Origin: Membranipora membranacea
Lineage: Eukaryota; Bryozoa; Gymnolaemata; Cheilostomatida; Membraniporidae
Length of the DNA stretch: 64,000 bases
NCBI GenBank assembly: GCA_914767715.1
Contig: OU612074.1
Span: 823,501 to 887,500, forward strand
Reading direction: 5' to 3'
Part shown: positions 35,390 to 47,970 of the stretch, piece by piece
How positions within the stretch are numbered: the stretch's first letter is position 1
How the letters are laid out: each line of letters starts with the position of its first letter
The notes under the pieces: generated by a model
Database searches by the model: none
The model's input: only the letters and a program-made list of their open reading frames with translations
What the model was told of the DNA's origin: nothing
Translations under genes and position numbers: made by a program

Positions 35390-37860
35390 TAATTTCCGTT
35401 ATTACGGTTACGTGTGCAACCTGCACAGTTACTGTCTTAATAGCGGCCCTGGCAGTATTCACAGGGCTGGTATACACCTTATATTTATTATATACAAATT
35501 AAAAGCCAGCCATATCAGAAAGAGGGCAAATAAATCCAATGAATTCTCTATTATCCTCGAATTCATGCTTTTATCAAAGAATTTTTTTATTATGGGTTGA
35601 CTTGTAATGGATCTAACTGACTACAACAGCAGCTGAATTATCATGAACAAACATTACTCACCATTTTTAGAATCCATCCATTATTTTTGTTTACACTTGT
35701 TGTCATAACTACCTTTCCTACCTCCACGAGTCCACACACATAATAATATCAGCAATCAGTAGTAACTTTTCTATCTTTAACGACACTTATTTTTATACCT
35801 TCAGGTCCATAGTATTGTTGGCATGGCAACTATTCTGATTATATTCCATGGCGTATTTTTGTAATTTTCCTCAGTAGTGGCATGTTTCTTTCATAGTTTT
35901 AATAACTGAGCAATAGTATATTCGGACAGTTATCTTTTGGCAATCAAACAGGACACATCTGTTAAACTCTTCTAGTCAGTAACTCAATAAAATCTCAGAG
36001 AATACAACTTAACCAATCTACTAAAGTAAGTGTTTTGAAACACCTGTTGGCAGACCTCCCTGCCTTGATATCGGATTGCCTTGTGCCTTGTTGAACTGTA
36101 GCCTCCCATGGGTAGTAGGTAGAGGCCTAGTGATAACCCCCCTTTGCCCACTGTATCCATTGATCGACCTGAATCCAGTCCCGTTCCTACCAGCTAGTTG
36201 TGTAACTCCAAGTCATTCCCTTCTCTCATTAATTATTTATTTTATCCATACCCCTCACCCCTCCCAACAAATATAATTTATTGTGATAACCCCCCCCCTT
36301 TGCCCCACTGTACCCGTTGATTGACTTGATTCTCAGTCCAGTTCCTTCCAGGTAGTTGTATAACTCCGAGCCATTCCCTCCCCATTAATTATTTATTTTA
36401 TCCATACCCGTATTTGTTACCCCCCCCCCCCTCAGTCAGAGTCGTCGTACTCGTTACCCCCCCTCAGATAGAGACGTCGTACTTGTTACCCCCTCTCAGT
36501 TAGAGACATCGTACTCGTTATCCCCCCCCCCCTCAGATAGAGTCTTCGTACTCTTTACACCCCCCCCCTCAGTTAGAGTCGTCGTACTCGTTACCCCCCC
36601 CCCCCAGATAGAGTCGTCGTACTCGTTACCCCCTCTCAGTTAGAGTCGTCGTACTCGTTACCCCCCCCCCCTCAGATAGAGTCGTCGTACTCGTTACCCC
36701 CCTCTCAGTTAGAGTCGTCGTACTCGTAAGATCTATAAGTGCGTGGTAACTTGGGTGGGTTTCACAGCCTTAGGGAAGACCCTCCCTAGAAATCCTCTAC
36801 AGACTCACATGTAACATCATAAACAGAAGTTGATCAGTTTGGTTCTAGGTGATTGCTTGATATCAAATGTGATAAAGTTACTATTCTATTTGTTAGTATG
36901 CTGCTTTTGTTGTAGTGTGTTCAAATGTGTTCAAATGGGTACTTAATAAGGCTGTATGTGAAAAAATTCAGTGGAATAAACACCTATGTGGCAGAACAAA
37001 GAAACTCAGTACTTGGTAGGCTGAAAGCTATGCTGAACTTTATAAGCCAGGATGGCTTCATGAGTCATCTGATTCTATATTTCTGGTTTGCAAACGCTCT
37101 CATGTATACCAAACTCTAAACCACCAACGACCTGAACCAAATGATTAACAAGTCATCTTGATATTATGACGCATGCTGGGTTTAGATTCTCTGAATATCC
37201 TTTCAAAATTTGATTTAATAAAGAAAACCATTCTGCCCTCTGCGCATCCTCTAATGATAATGTGTGCAACCTGCACAGATACTGTCTTGACAGGGACCCT
37301 GGCATTATTATTTGAGGAAAAGATGCACTTTTGGAGCCACACAGGTATACACCTTATATTTATTATATAAAAATTAAAAGCGAGATATCAGATGGAGGGC
37401 AAACAAATCCCATGTATTCTACATAATCCTTGAATTCAAACTTTCATCTTTTTATTATGGGTTCAATTGGATGTAATGAAATAAACAGAAGTTGATCAAT
37501 TTGGTTCTAGGTGATAGCTTGATATTGAGAGTAATAAGGTTACTATTTGCTTCAATAATATACCATCTTTGTTGTAGTGTGGTCAAATGTTTTCAAATGG
37601 GTACTACATAAGGCTGTATGTGAAGAAATTCAGTGGATTAAACACCAGAACAAAGAAACTCCGTACTTCGTAGTCTGAAAGCTATGCTGAGCTTTATAAG
37701 CCATGATAGCTTCCTGAGTCATCAGATTCTATATTTATGATTTCCATAAGCTTTACTGATAAGTAAACATAACAACTTCAACGCCATTCTCAAAACATAA
37801 GCTCTCATGTAATCAAACTCTAAACCATCAATGACAAGAACCAAGGATAAACTGTTCATA
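35390..37860 (+). repeat. interleaved imperfect duplications
   Basis: GTGCAACCTGCACAG..ACTGTCTT through TATACACCTTATATTTATTATATA and ATTATGGGTT occurs at 35410-35600 and 37262-37465. ACAGAAGTTGATCA..TTTGGTTCTAGGTGAT through CTCATGTAT(A).CAAACTCTAAACC occurs at 36823-37130 and 37486-37830. A third, shorter relative of 37150-37260 lies at 38370-38460. An old tandem duplication of about 650 bp, later broken up, explains the order. Confidence 0.75.
36420..36732. repeat. C-rich minisatellite, about nine copies of 32-36 bp
   Basis: The unit has a C-run of variable length, then TCAGATAGAGTCGTCGTACT and CGTTA. Length differences come almost entirely from the C-run (5 to 11 bases). The unit contains a palindrome-like AGTCGTCGTACT core. 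C-runs start already at 36290. Confidence 0.92.
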
Positions 37861-38367
37861 TAGACAGTTTTCTGAGCTTTGATTTAGGCCTCATTTCGGA
37901 GTTGTCCTTTCTCCAGTTTGGTACTTTTAACCTACGCCGCATAGGAAAAACGTGCTGAAAAGAGGGTTATCTTGAAAACCGCTTATAATAGGATAAAAAT
38001 TATTTTTGATTCAGAATCTGCAACATTGAAAACTCATATGGACATAGTTTGGGAAATAATTTTAGTAATTGGATAGTCAATTATAGCATTTTCTGCCTGT
38101 TTTGCGGACCATTCGTCAGAATTTTTCAAGAGTTTCGTCACTTAAATTAAGATTTATCAACATTCAAACCTCCAGTGATTTGGAAACCCTGTCTCACAGT
38201 GTTTTCTCTTACTCTTGATCAAAAAATCAATTTTATCCTATCATAAGCGGTTTTCAAGATAACCCTCTTTCAGCAGGTTTTTCCTATGCGGCGTGGGTTA
38301 AAAGTACCAAACTGGAGAGAGGACAACTCCGAATCGAGGCATAAATAAGAGCTCAGAAAACCGTCTA
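37861..38367. mobile_element. inverted-repeat element, about 507 bp, TA-flanked
   Basis: Terminal inverted repeats of about 145 bp: TAGACAGTTTTCTGAGCT at the left and its near complement ending AACCGTCTA at the right. They include a shared TTTTCAAGATAACCCTCTTT block. About 220 bp of unique sequence lies between. The ends sit on TA dinucleotides, so a TA target duplication is possible. It is non-coding and MITE-like. Confidence 0.8.
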
Positions 38368-39949
38368 TTGATGTGATGCATGTTGGGTTAAGATTCCACT
38401 GGATATCCTTTCAAATGAAGAAGCTGATTCTGCCCTCTGTGCATCTTATAATAAAATAATGACCATATTACAGTTTAGTAGTGAACCCTCATCATCCTTA
38501 CACATTTCAACGACTGACAACTTCTTTTACAACAGGTTGCACCCTATCCAACGTCTGAAAATTGAGGGACGCTCCTCCTGCCACCCTAGGTTGGTTATTT
38601 ACATTATTTAAATTGATTGAATCACATATATACATTGGTTACCACTTTATTTCCTTCAGTAACCTATTCCAATTTCTGCTTGATTTTTATGACGCTGTAT
38701 TGCTAATATTGCCGCAACATACGCATCATTATTTTTACCAATTTTTTCATTGATAGACACAAATTGCAGAAACAGCGTTTTGGTTGTTGAGTAGATGGAA
38801 TCGGAGTAGCTATCAGGTGATTTTTTTCCCTATTTAGAATGTTCTTTTTTAATGTTGTAGAATGGCACTCATGTATTGCGATAGTTTGTGGGTTTGACAT
38901 GGATATGTCCGATAGCTTCTGCCCTGGATGCGGGAAAGGTAATATCCAGGCTTGTTAAGAACTTTGTTCCAGGAAAACCAAATTTTTCACCAAAAACAAA
39001 AATAAAATGGTATATATACAAAAAAGTATTGATTGAGCACATTTAAAGCCACATCTACAAACCAACTATTTACTTCTGTTGGTGTAGATATCTTTATATC
39101 AAGGTACTGCTAGATCGGTAGATTAGTTCAGGAATCTATCCAAGCTGCAAGAATGAAAAAGACCTAGGCCGGCCGGACGCTTTGGAAAATTGCAGACTCA
39201 TGCATACAGGTGTGAGAGAAAAAAATCTTATGTGCAACACATGAAGATATTATGCCACAAACCGATGCCAAATAAGGTGTTCTCTTGTGATCTGATAAAT
39301 AAACAGGTCACACTAGACGCTATCCCATTAAAAAACGGGAGTCGCATGTTCAAGTTATCAGTCCAAATAAATATTATCTCACAGCATACCAAGCTTTGAT
39401 GATATCGAGTACACCAATATACTGAGCTATACCCGTCCTCGCTGACTGAGTATGGAACCCTGTATATCCAGGCTTCTAAAATACTGCAATCTAATATGTG
39501 CCTACCTCAGAGACCATGCTGATGTGGGCAAGGTGAAAGCTATAGGAAAACTACTTGATGACCTCTAGACCAAGTCTATATTGCTGTTTATGGTAAAGGC
39601 GTTGCCCCGTTAATAACTCATACAACAAGCTAATTCAGGTATAAAGTTTGAGTCAATGATACAAAATCAACCATCTTGAGAGCAAAACAATGCTCTGTAT
39701 ACGGAAAAATATAACACCCTGAAGGGCGGAATCAGGCAGCCTGAAGAAACGATAGGGCAAAAAAATACCAGCAGCCAAAGATTAACACTGAGGTTTGTAA
39801 AGCTGTAAAACTGCTCTATTCAATTTTGGAATCTAACGACCCATACACAGCATCTGACTCTTTTTTGTGCCCTGTTTTAAATAACTGTTGTCTCCTTCTG
39901 ATGGCCTTTTGACCACAAAAAGTCAAATAAGTTGTAAAGATAAGAATAT

Positions 39950-40060
39950 AGATGATGCTTTCAGCGTATCGGGCGAATCACGGCATCTAATTTTTATGGT
40001 GTAAAGACAAGGGTTGAGCCACTAAAAAAAGCCTGATGAAACATGTGATGGCCTCATAAA
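39950..40060 (+). pseudogene. YqaJ-type nuclease fragment (second copy)
   Basis: A single frame reads QRIGRITASNFYGVKTRVEP, the start of a YqaJ exonuclease fold (R-I-T-A-S-x-x), and ends in two stops. It is the same family as the longer copy at 45.5 kb and lacks the catalytic acidic motifs. About 5.6 kb separates the two. Confidence 0.45.
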
Positions 40061-41906
40061 CAGATTGTTGTATCCGACCCCACTAGACAACACATTAGCG
40101 GGGATTAGCTAGATGGAATCTTAAGCATCCATAAACTAGTCAGCAGACTGAAAGCGTTGGGCCACATCAACCCAACCATACGGACCTTAAAAACCAAGCA
40201 GGAACATGGTCTGAATACAAACCCAACAATACTCTTAAGTGCCTGGTCGCTATAACACCCCAAGGTGGCATCTGCTACATATCTGAGTTGGATGCTGGAA
40301 GAAGCACAGATAGATTTATAACCAGAGATTTTTCGGACTATATCGATCCAAATGACCGAGTAATTGCAGACAAGAGTTCTTAGCATACATGCCAAGCTGA
40401 TAATACCACCAGCAGGAAAAGGAACAAAACAAGTACAGGATACTAAGATATAACAAAACACTAAGGCACGCTATCTACATTTTACTTATATGTGCAGCAT
40501 TCACAAATTTACAGCCTCCAATTGCTGGACTACAGCTGAAGTGTAGATAAATATCCTCGGCCAGCAGCAACATATGCTGAGTTAGAATCAGGCTGAGTTA
40601 TAATATTTGGATTACCTAAATATGAATTTCAAGGAAATTTATTCTTCCCCTCTAATGCAAGCCCACAAAAAAATAATATATTCCAGGCTATTTGTAATTT
40701 TGGTGCCAAATACAGCAGTTATAATTTCATGATTACAGAGTAAAACAAGACTTTGTCAGTCAATGTGATGCAGGTATTTATTTCATTTTTGTTATTAATA
40801 GTATAATTCATTACGGTTTTGTATTTATCTCGCCCCTCCCACCCGGAATAACTGCTATGTAAATCTCCTGTTCATAATAATAACCTATTTGTGGACTTAA
40901 TATTTTCATAAACGCAATGCAATGCAGGTACAAGACAAGCGGAAACGATTTGCTCAAAAGCCGCCCCAGAAAATTGACATGTTGGCCTCCGAGAAATATG
41001 CTGACAAGGAATCTTCAAGAAAAGAGTTTAATGTGGTACACAATGACTTCTGCTTAATAGACTTGGGTGATAAGGTGATACCTACAGACAGCAGCTTCAC
41101 CATCCTAAAATACTGACAGCAACACGAAATATATCTAGATCTTCCTGCAGTGAAAACTGAAGAAGTTCAAAGCAAAACAAAGGAATCACAAAAGGAAAGA
41201 AGATATCATGGAGCAGGTTGTGTTGACTTCAAAGAAGCGAGCTAAGGTAGACACAGCATCATAACCATAACACACAGCCTACAGTCACTTACAAGTGAAT
41301 TTATTGGAAAACAAATGAAACTCTGACCACCAAGAAATTTAAAAAGGATTCTTGACAAGATATTCACAAGCTGCCAATATAAAGGCTATAGATTACAATT
41401 TACAGATTCATTACAAGATATCTCCTGGATTTTAGATGAAGGAATCATTTCTACTCCAAAGAAAAAAAAACTGGAGCTGGAAATAACACTGTAGAAGCAC
41501 CAAGTAGTACACATAAGTAAACCATTATGTTTACAATCTCTGTACAGATATCAAGCTTATTGCAGTAAAGATACAGTATCCAGATAACTTTGACTTGCCA
41601 AAATAATCACAAGTACCTTTGGTTCGAAATATCAACTAGCATTCTTAGATGTATTAGAGACTTTGATGCTATGACACGATTAGATGTAAATGCTTGCCAA
41701 ATCTCAGCCAGTTTTACTTTTTTTTAAGATGTTTTTCTCTGTTGTTTGTTTTTTTAGTGTTTACACAGCAGCTATATTTCCACAGATTCAGTACAAAACA
41801 AAATATTTACAGTCAATGTAGTGCAGGCATGTATTTTAATCTTGTTATTTGTTGTGTATCTCATTAGCAAACTGAGTATTGTTATGTGCATCAAATTTAA
41901 TTCATA

Positions 41907-42757
41907 AAGTTTGCCTTGGTTGTTTTCTTACAGTGGACAAGCTGCTGAAAACAGGTGTGGCTGGAGGATGGGTATGAAAAGATGGGTACACTAGAACAGT
42001 TCATAAAACTAGAGGAGAAGCTTTCAGAGAAAGCAGAGAGAAGAAAGTTTTGGAAGTTTCTCATAGATAGGCAGAGGCATAGAATGGTTACAGTTATATT
42101 TAAGTAGGGAGCATATAGTAGATAAAAACTGAATTTATTTTAAACAAACTGTTGAATAGGTTGCGGGCATTTATTAGCTGCTGACAGTCTTCTCTGGAAC
42201 GGTTTCTTATATGTCAATATTGCAAACTCGTATTGATTAGTGACAACACCGCATTATTGAAAAGCCAACCTTAAAATCAACGTTTGAATTGGAGTCAACA
42301 TTTGGAGTTTTACTGACTCGGAAAAGAAGGAGACTATTCTTGACGATTTAAACCTCATTGCTGAATAAATACACTGAGTTTCATGTCATTCCAAACTCTC
42401 TGACTAATACATTCTGCAATATTATTACCTTTTCTAATATCCTGAATACAATACTGTCTCACAATGTTCAATGTTGATATTTAACTTCAAAAGGTAATTA
42501 GAAAGTGCAGCTGCATCAATTTTAATTGAAGAACTTTTTTGCACGCCAAATATTCTATGTATAAACATGAAATAGTTATTCAATTATATTGATTTTCTTA
42601 GACGCAGGCGATGAAGGCCATAGGAGGATCATCTCCAAGTGAGATGATCCGGCATGTTATGCGCCACTATGGCAGTAGCAAATTATGGTGCCAGTTTTCG
42701 GGTCAGGGTCGCAGCAGCAAGAAGAAAATGATAGAACAAGTTCACCGCTGCCTCTGA
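41907..42757 (+). CDS. DUF4806-like C-terminal region, two exon pieces
   Basis: The first piece (41936-42060) is a deleted copy of the 30.5-kb exon. It reads DKLLKTG, frameshifts, then YEKMGTLEQFIKLEEKLSEK and AERRKFWKFL. The last exon is 42602-42757, after acceptor TTTTCTTAG. It encodes 51 residues, TQAMKAIGGSSPSEMIRHVM, RHYGSSKLWCQFSGQG, and a Lys-rich helix, ending in TGA. The order short acidic helix - L(E)..L - GG - basic W..F.G.G..KK matches the DUF4806 domain of many invertebrate and transposon-related proteins. The function of that domain is unknown. The last exon is intact, the upstream one is not. Confidence 0.5.
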
Positions 42758-43209
42758 AGTAAGTTACTGGTCATAATTGTCTACATGGTGTGTTTTAGGC
42801 CACAATAAATATTATGAATATTTGCTTACCACAGCAGCCGAGATGATTTCAATATTAGCATTGTAAGTAATATCCGTAAATACAAAATAAGATTCAACCC
42901 TAAATCCTCTCATCCAATATGGCAAACATTCCTTCAATGCATCTAGATAACCTACTTTCTTGACCCTATGTACAGGAGAATGCAGAGCCAGTCTCAAACT
43001 CAATTTATTGATTTGACAGCCAAATTCAATTGATTGATTCTGTAAGCTAATATATGACATTTTTATTTCCAAAAAATTTCAACATCATTTGTTTTAGGGG
43101 CCATTCATTGAACTCCAAGTTGGTGTATTCATGGTAAAGTAATGCACAACAATGACAGTATGTTTGCGACTGGGATTATGCACAATGCAGTCTGCCTAGG
43201 CCACGTGGG

Positions 43210-43497
43210 TGGCAGGCATTTCGCCAATGCTATGTTTTGCCAATCACATTTCGCCAATCATATTTTGCCAAAGACATTTCGCCAGTCTTATTTTGTCAAT
43301 CACATTTCGCCAAAGATGTTTTGCCAATTTTATTTTGCCAATCACATTTTGCCAAAGACATTTCGCCAGTCATATTTTGCCAATCACATTTCGCCAAAGA
43401 TGTTTTGCCAATCTCATTTTGCCAATCTCATTTTGCCAAAGATATTTTGCCAATCTCATTTTGCCGATCGTAAATTGCCAATAACATTTCGTCAACC
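43210..43497. repeat. 18-21-bp minisatellite (TTTTGCCAATCACATTTCGCCAA)
   Basis: About 14 alternating units of TTTTGCCAATC.CA and TTTCGCCAAAGA.. with drift. It is open in all three plus frames, giving Gln/Phe/His-rich repeat frames that are an artefact of the period. I see no start context or splice context that argues for translation. Confidence 0.9.
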
Positions 43498-43740
43498 CCA
43501 ATTGCTGTGAACTTTGATACATATTTTGGTAATTGAATTTCTTTCTCTATTAAGTGTTTGTGAGGTGCACATTCATTTTTTTTCGCATCATGGTTGAAAC
43601 AAACCCACTATGATAGAAGTATTAATAGGCAACTACAAAATTGCAGCTCTTTTGAAAAATTATCTTGTTATTTTTTATTAAACAACAAGTTAAACTTATG
43701 ACTCATGTCATCAACAAATCTTGTTTTCCATGTGTTTACA

Positions 43741-44110
43741 GAAAAAGGAGGAAACCAGCAAATGGAAATCCAAATTTGAGCCGTTGGTATAATCACACAC
43801 AGATAATGTGATTGAAACTTAATTCGACCGACTATATCCGCAAAAAAAAAAGCTGGAAGCGGACTCAAGTTATCAACAAGAACAACTACACTCTTTCACT
43901 AGAAAATTCAGCAGTGTAAGCCATCGCGGAATAAGAAACTGAAAAGAAAATCATGACCGAATTTAGCCTTAGACATTGATGTGATAAAAAAATGGGGAAA
44001 GATTGGAAAACGAAAAGAGCAGACACATTCAGGTGTGAAAAGAAAAAAAATTGACCCTGAAAAAATTCTGGGTTAGTTTGATGAAGAGAAAAAAAAGTAG
44101 GATTAGGATG
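43741..44110 (+). repeat. duplicated segment, partner at 30788-31180
   Basis: Matching blocks are listed under the partner. This copy has more A-run expansions and is more decayed. Confidence 0.6.
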
Positions 44111-44699
44111 GAGGGAGGCCAGCTCAAATAGGCGACTTACTGAGCCCAAAGTAACAATTTTATAATTTGGAGTTGTGTTTTCGATGCCCATGATAAAGGG
44201 ACAGTTTTACTACAGGAAGCATACTAAAATATTCCTATTTCTTTGATAACTCGGTAGCAGCGCATTTTCTGGATGTGGCATTCACTGATCAGGTGCATAA
44301 TCTACCAAGGAACATGTTGGGATGGAGAAAAAAATTCTAGCACCTCAAACCTTGAAACCAGCGATGTAATTCTTGCAGTGTCATAACAAACGAGGTTATT
44401 ATTCTGGGATGTGTGGTAACAACTTAGTAATGGTATAGAAATTATTGATACGATGAAAAATTAGAGCAGGATAATGATGCACCACAAGAAATATACTGCA
44501 AACATTGGGTCTTGCATATCAAACCTGGTATGTGTACCACAAAACACATGAAGCAAATATTATAAATAAATGTGTGAATTAATAAAACCAGGTGTATTTA
44601 ATGCTGCGCCCATGTGAATGTTCATTTATTTGGTCATTAGTCTAAGTAACATCACAATAAGTAAGATCTTGGAAGCAGCGATTTGATATCATTGAACAA

Positions 44700-46000
44700 A
44701 GTCGAAACGTGGGACACAGAAGCACTGAAAGATTACTGTAGGCGTCGTCGTTTTAAGCGCTCTGGAACAAGAAAGGAACCCTGTTCAAGAGCGTAAACAT
44801 TATACAATGCTGAAATCCCAAGTGCCTGACCTAAGGGACCAGGAAATGTCAAAAAACAATATGACATTATTCAAGATGGGAAGGTCAGCTAAATTTTTCT
44901 CCAAACTGGGACATTCTCATTCTGACAGTGTCTTAACAAAAAACAATCCTCTAATGACATTGCTATCCCTGATTCCCCAGCTGTGGGTGCAGCGGCAACA
45001 CTGTTTCTGGGACAGCTGAGAGCGGAGTTGCAAATCGGCTGATTTTACTATCAGGTAATCAAGTCGTGACAAATTTAAATTTTCCCTGGTCATGATGTAA
45101 CAAGGATTTTCTTTGTCCAAGCAGTGAGCAATTATTCTCATGAATGACCAGACAGATTAACAGCGTAAACTCAAATTAATTGGGTTAATCAAGGTTTATT
45201 ACATAACAGAGCTGTAACATGCGGTAACCAGTCAACAGGGACAACCGGAAATTAAATGGCAGTACCATAATAATCCTTATAATCTTTGCCCCCAAAAGAC
45301 AATTTACAATGTGGTTACGGGTCAACTTCAGGACTGCAACCGAACTCCACAAGAACCTGATTTATAGTTATTGATCAGGAATCTACAGCTACAATCGCTG
45401 CTGCTCAAAATTGGACAAAATTAGTAAGAAAGTTGATGTTATGAAACACTATCAAAGCAGCCAATCCACAGCACAACTCGTGCAGAAAATGAACAGCACC
45501 GCTCGAGAAATAAATGATGTTCAGTGTCACACCATGGACCAGAGTAAAAGAGCCTTGTGGAAAGTTGAATTAAAATGCAGAATTACCGCATCAAACTGTC
45601 ACAGAGTTCACACTAAGGTTAAAACCGTGAAGAAAAAACCAGACACTGACTTCATTGGATTAGTGAACAATCTCATCAATCCCCCCCTCACTTGGCCATC
45701 TGGACCACATTAACCATGGAATAGAGTCTGGAGAGAATGCTATTGACCAAGTCAACACTCTTCTCAGTGATGCTGGCCACGAGAAAATCCAAGTCCATAG
45801 TTACTGGTTATTCATTGACCATACCTGTCAATATCTAGGGGCAGGGCTTGATGGTTTCATTTCTTGGGATTGCTGTGAGGGTAGGCTACTGGAAATTATG
45901 TCACCCTTATCTGATAATCCCTCGTGCATCAATAAAAATGGGAACCTAAAAACAAAGCCAAATCCAAAGCCAAATCTAAGGTCAGATGATGATCACTAGT
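44700..46000 (+). pseudogene. SAP-YqaJ nuclease protein of a DNA transposon, frameshifted
   Basis: At about 44705-44775 a frame reads VETWDTEALKDYCRRRRFKR then SGTRKE, a SAP-like DNA-binding motif. It frameshifts near 44780. At 45411-45713 a frame contains LWKVELKCRITASNCHRVHT, the opening of the YqaJ exonuclease domain. A C-run near 45680 shifts the frame. The next frame reads LGHLDHINHGIESGENAID, then YLGAGLDGFISWDCCEGRLL, EI, giving the D...E-x-K-like active-site region. The final Lys is not preserved (EIMSP). In transposons of the ISL2EU type and many invertebrate repeats a SAP or zinc module precedes YqaJ. The copy is inactive. Confidence 0.7.
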
Positions 46001-46009
46001 ATATCAAAG

Positions 46010-47330
46010 TGGGTTTTTTCTTAATTTTACAATAATTTATCGCTATCCAAGATGGAAGTTATAGATTGTGATGAGCTGTTCAGCTCCGGAATGAAAACTA
46101 ATATCTGCTTGTTCTTTGAAATGGCACCAGAAATTATCCCTCATTTGAGTAAGTTAGTTAAGTTTGCAGAATGCTCAAAATATAATTTGGCCTGACCTGC
46201 TCATGAGTCATCCAGTATGGCATAGGTATAGCATAGGTATGACAGAGTGTATAAAAATCTGTCACATTTAGATCTTTAAAACTTGTATCGCAGCTGACTA
46301 TAGGACTTCAGAGGACTTACATGTATATTTATGTTATTGTTAGGTAATACCTAGCTACTGATATCGCTCATAATTTACATTGCTGTCTGAATAATTTTAT
46401 TTTAATGGCCTCATCCAACATTGCAGGCACAGTGCCCTCATTTGTCATCAGCATGATACCTCCATTTCACCTTGTCATAGCAGACAATAAACAAAACATA
46501 TCTATGCCAAAATGTGTACCTTCGGTCAATTTATTGCTGTGATCAGGGACATGACAACTCTCCTGTAGGCAGGGAGTCCCAAACTCCCTGATGTAGGGTA
46601 ATCAATCTTTTGAAGTTGTCCTCTACTTTTCCATGTGGGAATAACTTCAGAAGATAATGCACGCAAAATCTAATAATTTGAGTGATTCAGTCTTGTCGCT
46701 GTTTGTATAGACATTGAAGCTGTTAGTTGTTTCACCAACCTACTGTTATGAGCGATTTATCACGTTATGACGATTTATCACGTTAATACATTAGGTGGTC
46801 AGTTTTTTGCTGCTTGCACCCTGACGCACCCTACAAGTGCACAGTAACAGTATATGACAAACTGGGAACGGACATATATCCGTTAAATCAAGACCAAAAT
46901 CTGTACGTAAGGAAGAGTCAGACTAAGATTGCTTCATTCAGGATTCGAGAATAACGTCCAAGCAGTCATCATAGCTCAGATTTGTGGCTATGATCTAGGA
47001 ATCAGGAATACTTAATCGATCACACCTTATAATCACGATTTAATAAGGTGACAGCTGAAGTCCATTGCACAGCCCGGCTACCATGGTCATTCATATTTAT
47101 ATGGTTTATACAATTCCTCTTTTCATTCACACAATACCTTTTCACACTTGGCTAACTAATCTCAAAGATAATAAATACTCATAGTGGTTGCTAATCTTGC
47201 TAAAACTTGTTTGTGTTTCGGGATGTCATGGGAAGCGTAAAAGAATAGGATCTTCGCCTATTAGTTATCCGTCATGCCCTCTAAATCATCAGACTCGTGG
47301 AATTCTTTTGACATACTAGAAAAAATTGTA
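46010..47330. other. no supported gene
   Basis: AT-rich sequence with small direct repeats (GCATAGGTAT at 46220, CGATTTATCACGTTA at 46750). No domain-bearing frame. Confidence 0.35.
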
Positions 47331-47340
47331 TGCTCAAACT

Positions 47341-47600
47341 GAAATGCATGGTGCAGTGTAAAATCTGCAAGCTGAAAAAGCCTCAGAAAGATGCCAATAC
47401 TACAAAAAGCATGAGGGCACCCATGAACAAGCGTCATTCAAAAGAATAGCTGAGTACAAAATTTCATCAGCCAACAGTGAAGAGACAATCGGTGATAGTG
47501 ATGGGCATGGGGAGGATGCTGCCTCAGACTCACTTCAGGGGTCAAGGGACAGCAGCAGTACTGGTATCACTGCCAGGTCTGGTGTTTGTCAATCTAACAT
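47341..47600 (+). pseudogene. BED-type zinc finger of a hAT transposase, fragment
   Basis: A frame starting near 47347 reads MVQCKICKLKKPQKDANTTK then SMRAPMNKRHSKE and stops. C-x2-C...(H)-x4-H is the BED finger, with the first His changed to Pro. One base later the other frame continues IAEYKISSANSEETIGDSDG for about 50 more open codons rich in Ser, Gly and Asp. A single frameshift explains both. The catalytic part of the transposase is absent. Confidence 0.6.
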
Positions 47601-47970
47601 GTCAAAATCAGTAGTTATTTTTTCAATATTATACTACATGTATATGCTCTGTATATGTTTTTGGGGTCAAAGCCTGAGTGTGCCTTTTTTACATAGGCTA
47701 CATCTTTGGATGAATCGTAGCTGTGAATCAAACCTCTATTTTAGGGCCCTCTGCTTCTCTTCTTGGCCACATCATCAAAACCATATATCAATACCTCATA
47801 TCGAATATACCGAAAATGAGAAATCGAAATCGGGCCAAGGGGATGTTGAAATCGAAGGTGTAAAATCGAAATCGGGAATATCGATGCCAAAATCCGAATC
47901 GAGGCAGCCCTAGCCAAATATAAAATCGTTACAGCACTACTATGATCTAGTGATAGGATTATACACTTAC

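Noticed and set aside
43142-43510. Phe/His/Gln-repeat protein in three overlapping plus frames
   Set aside because: All three frames are open only because the minisatellite period avoids stops; no splice or start context supports translation.
47741-47913. Low-complexity coding region in the AAATCGAAATCG stretch
   Set aside because: Short degenerate repeats of AAATCGAAATCGG type; no coding evidence.
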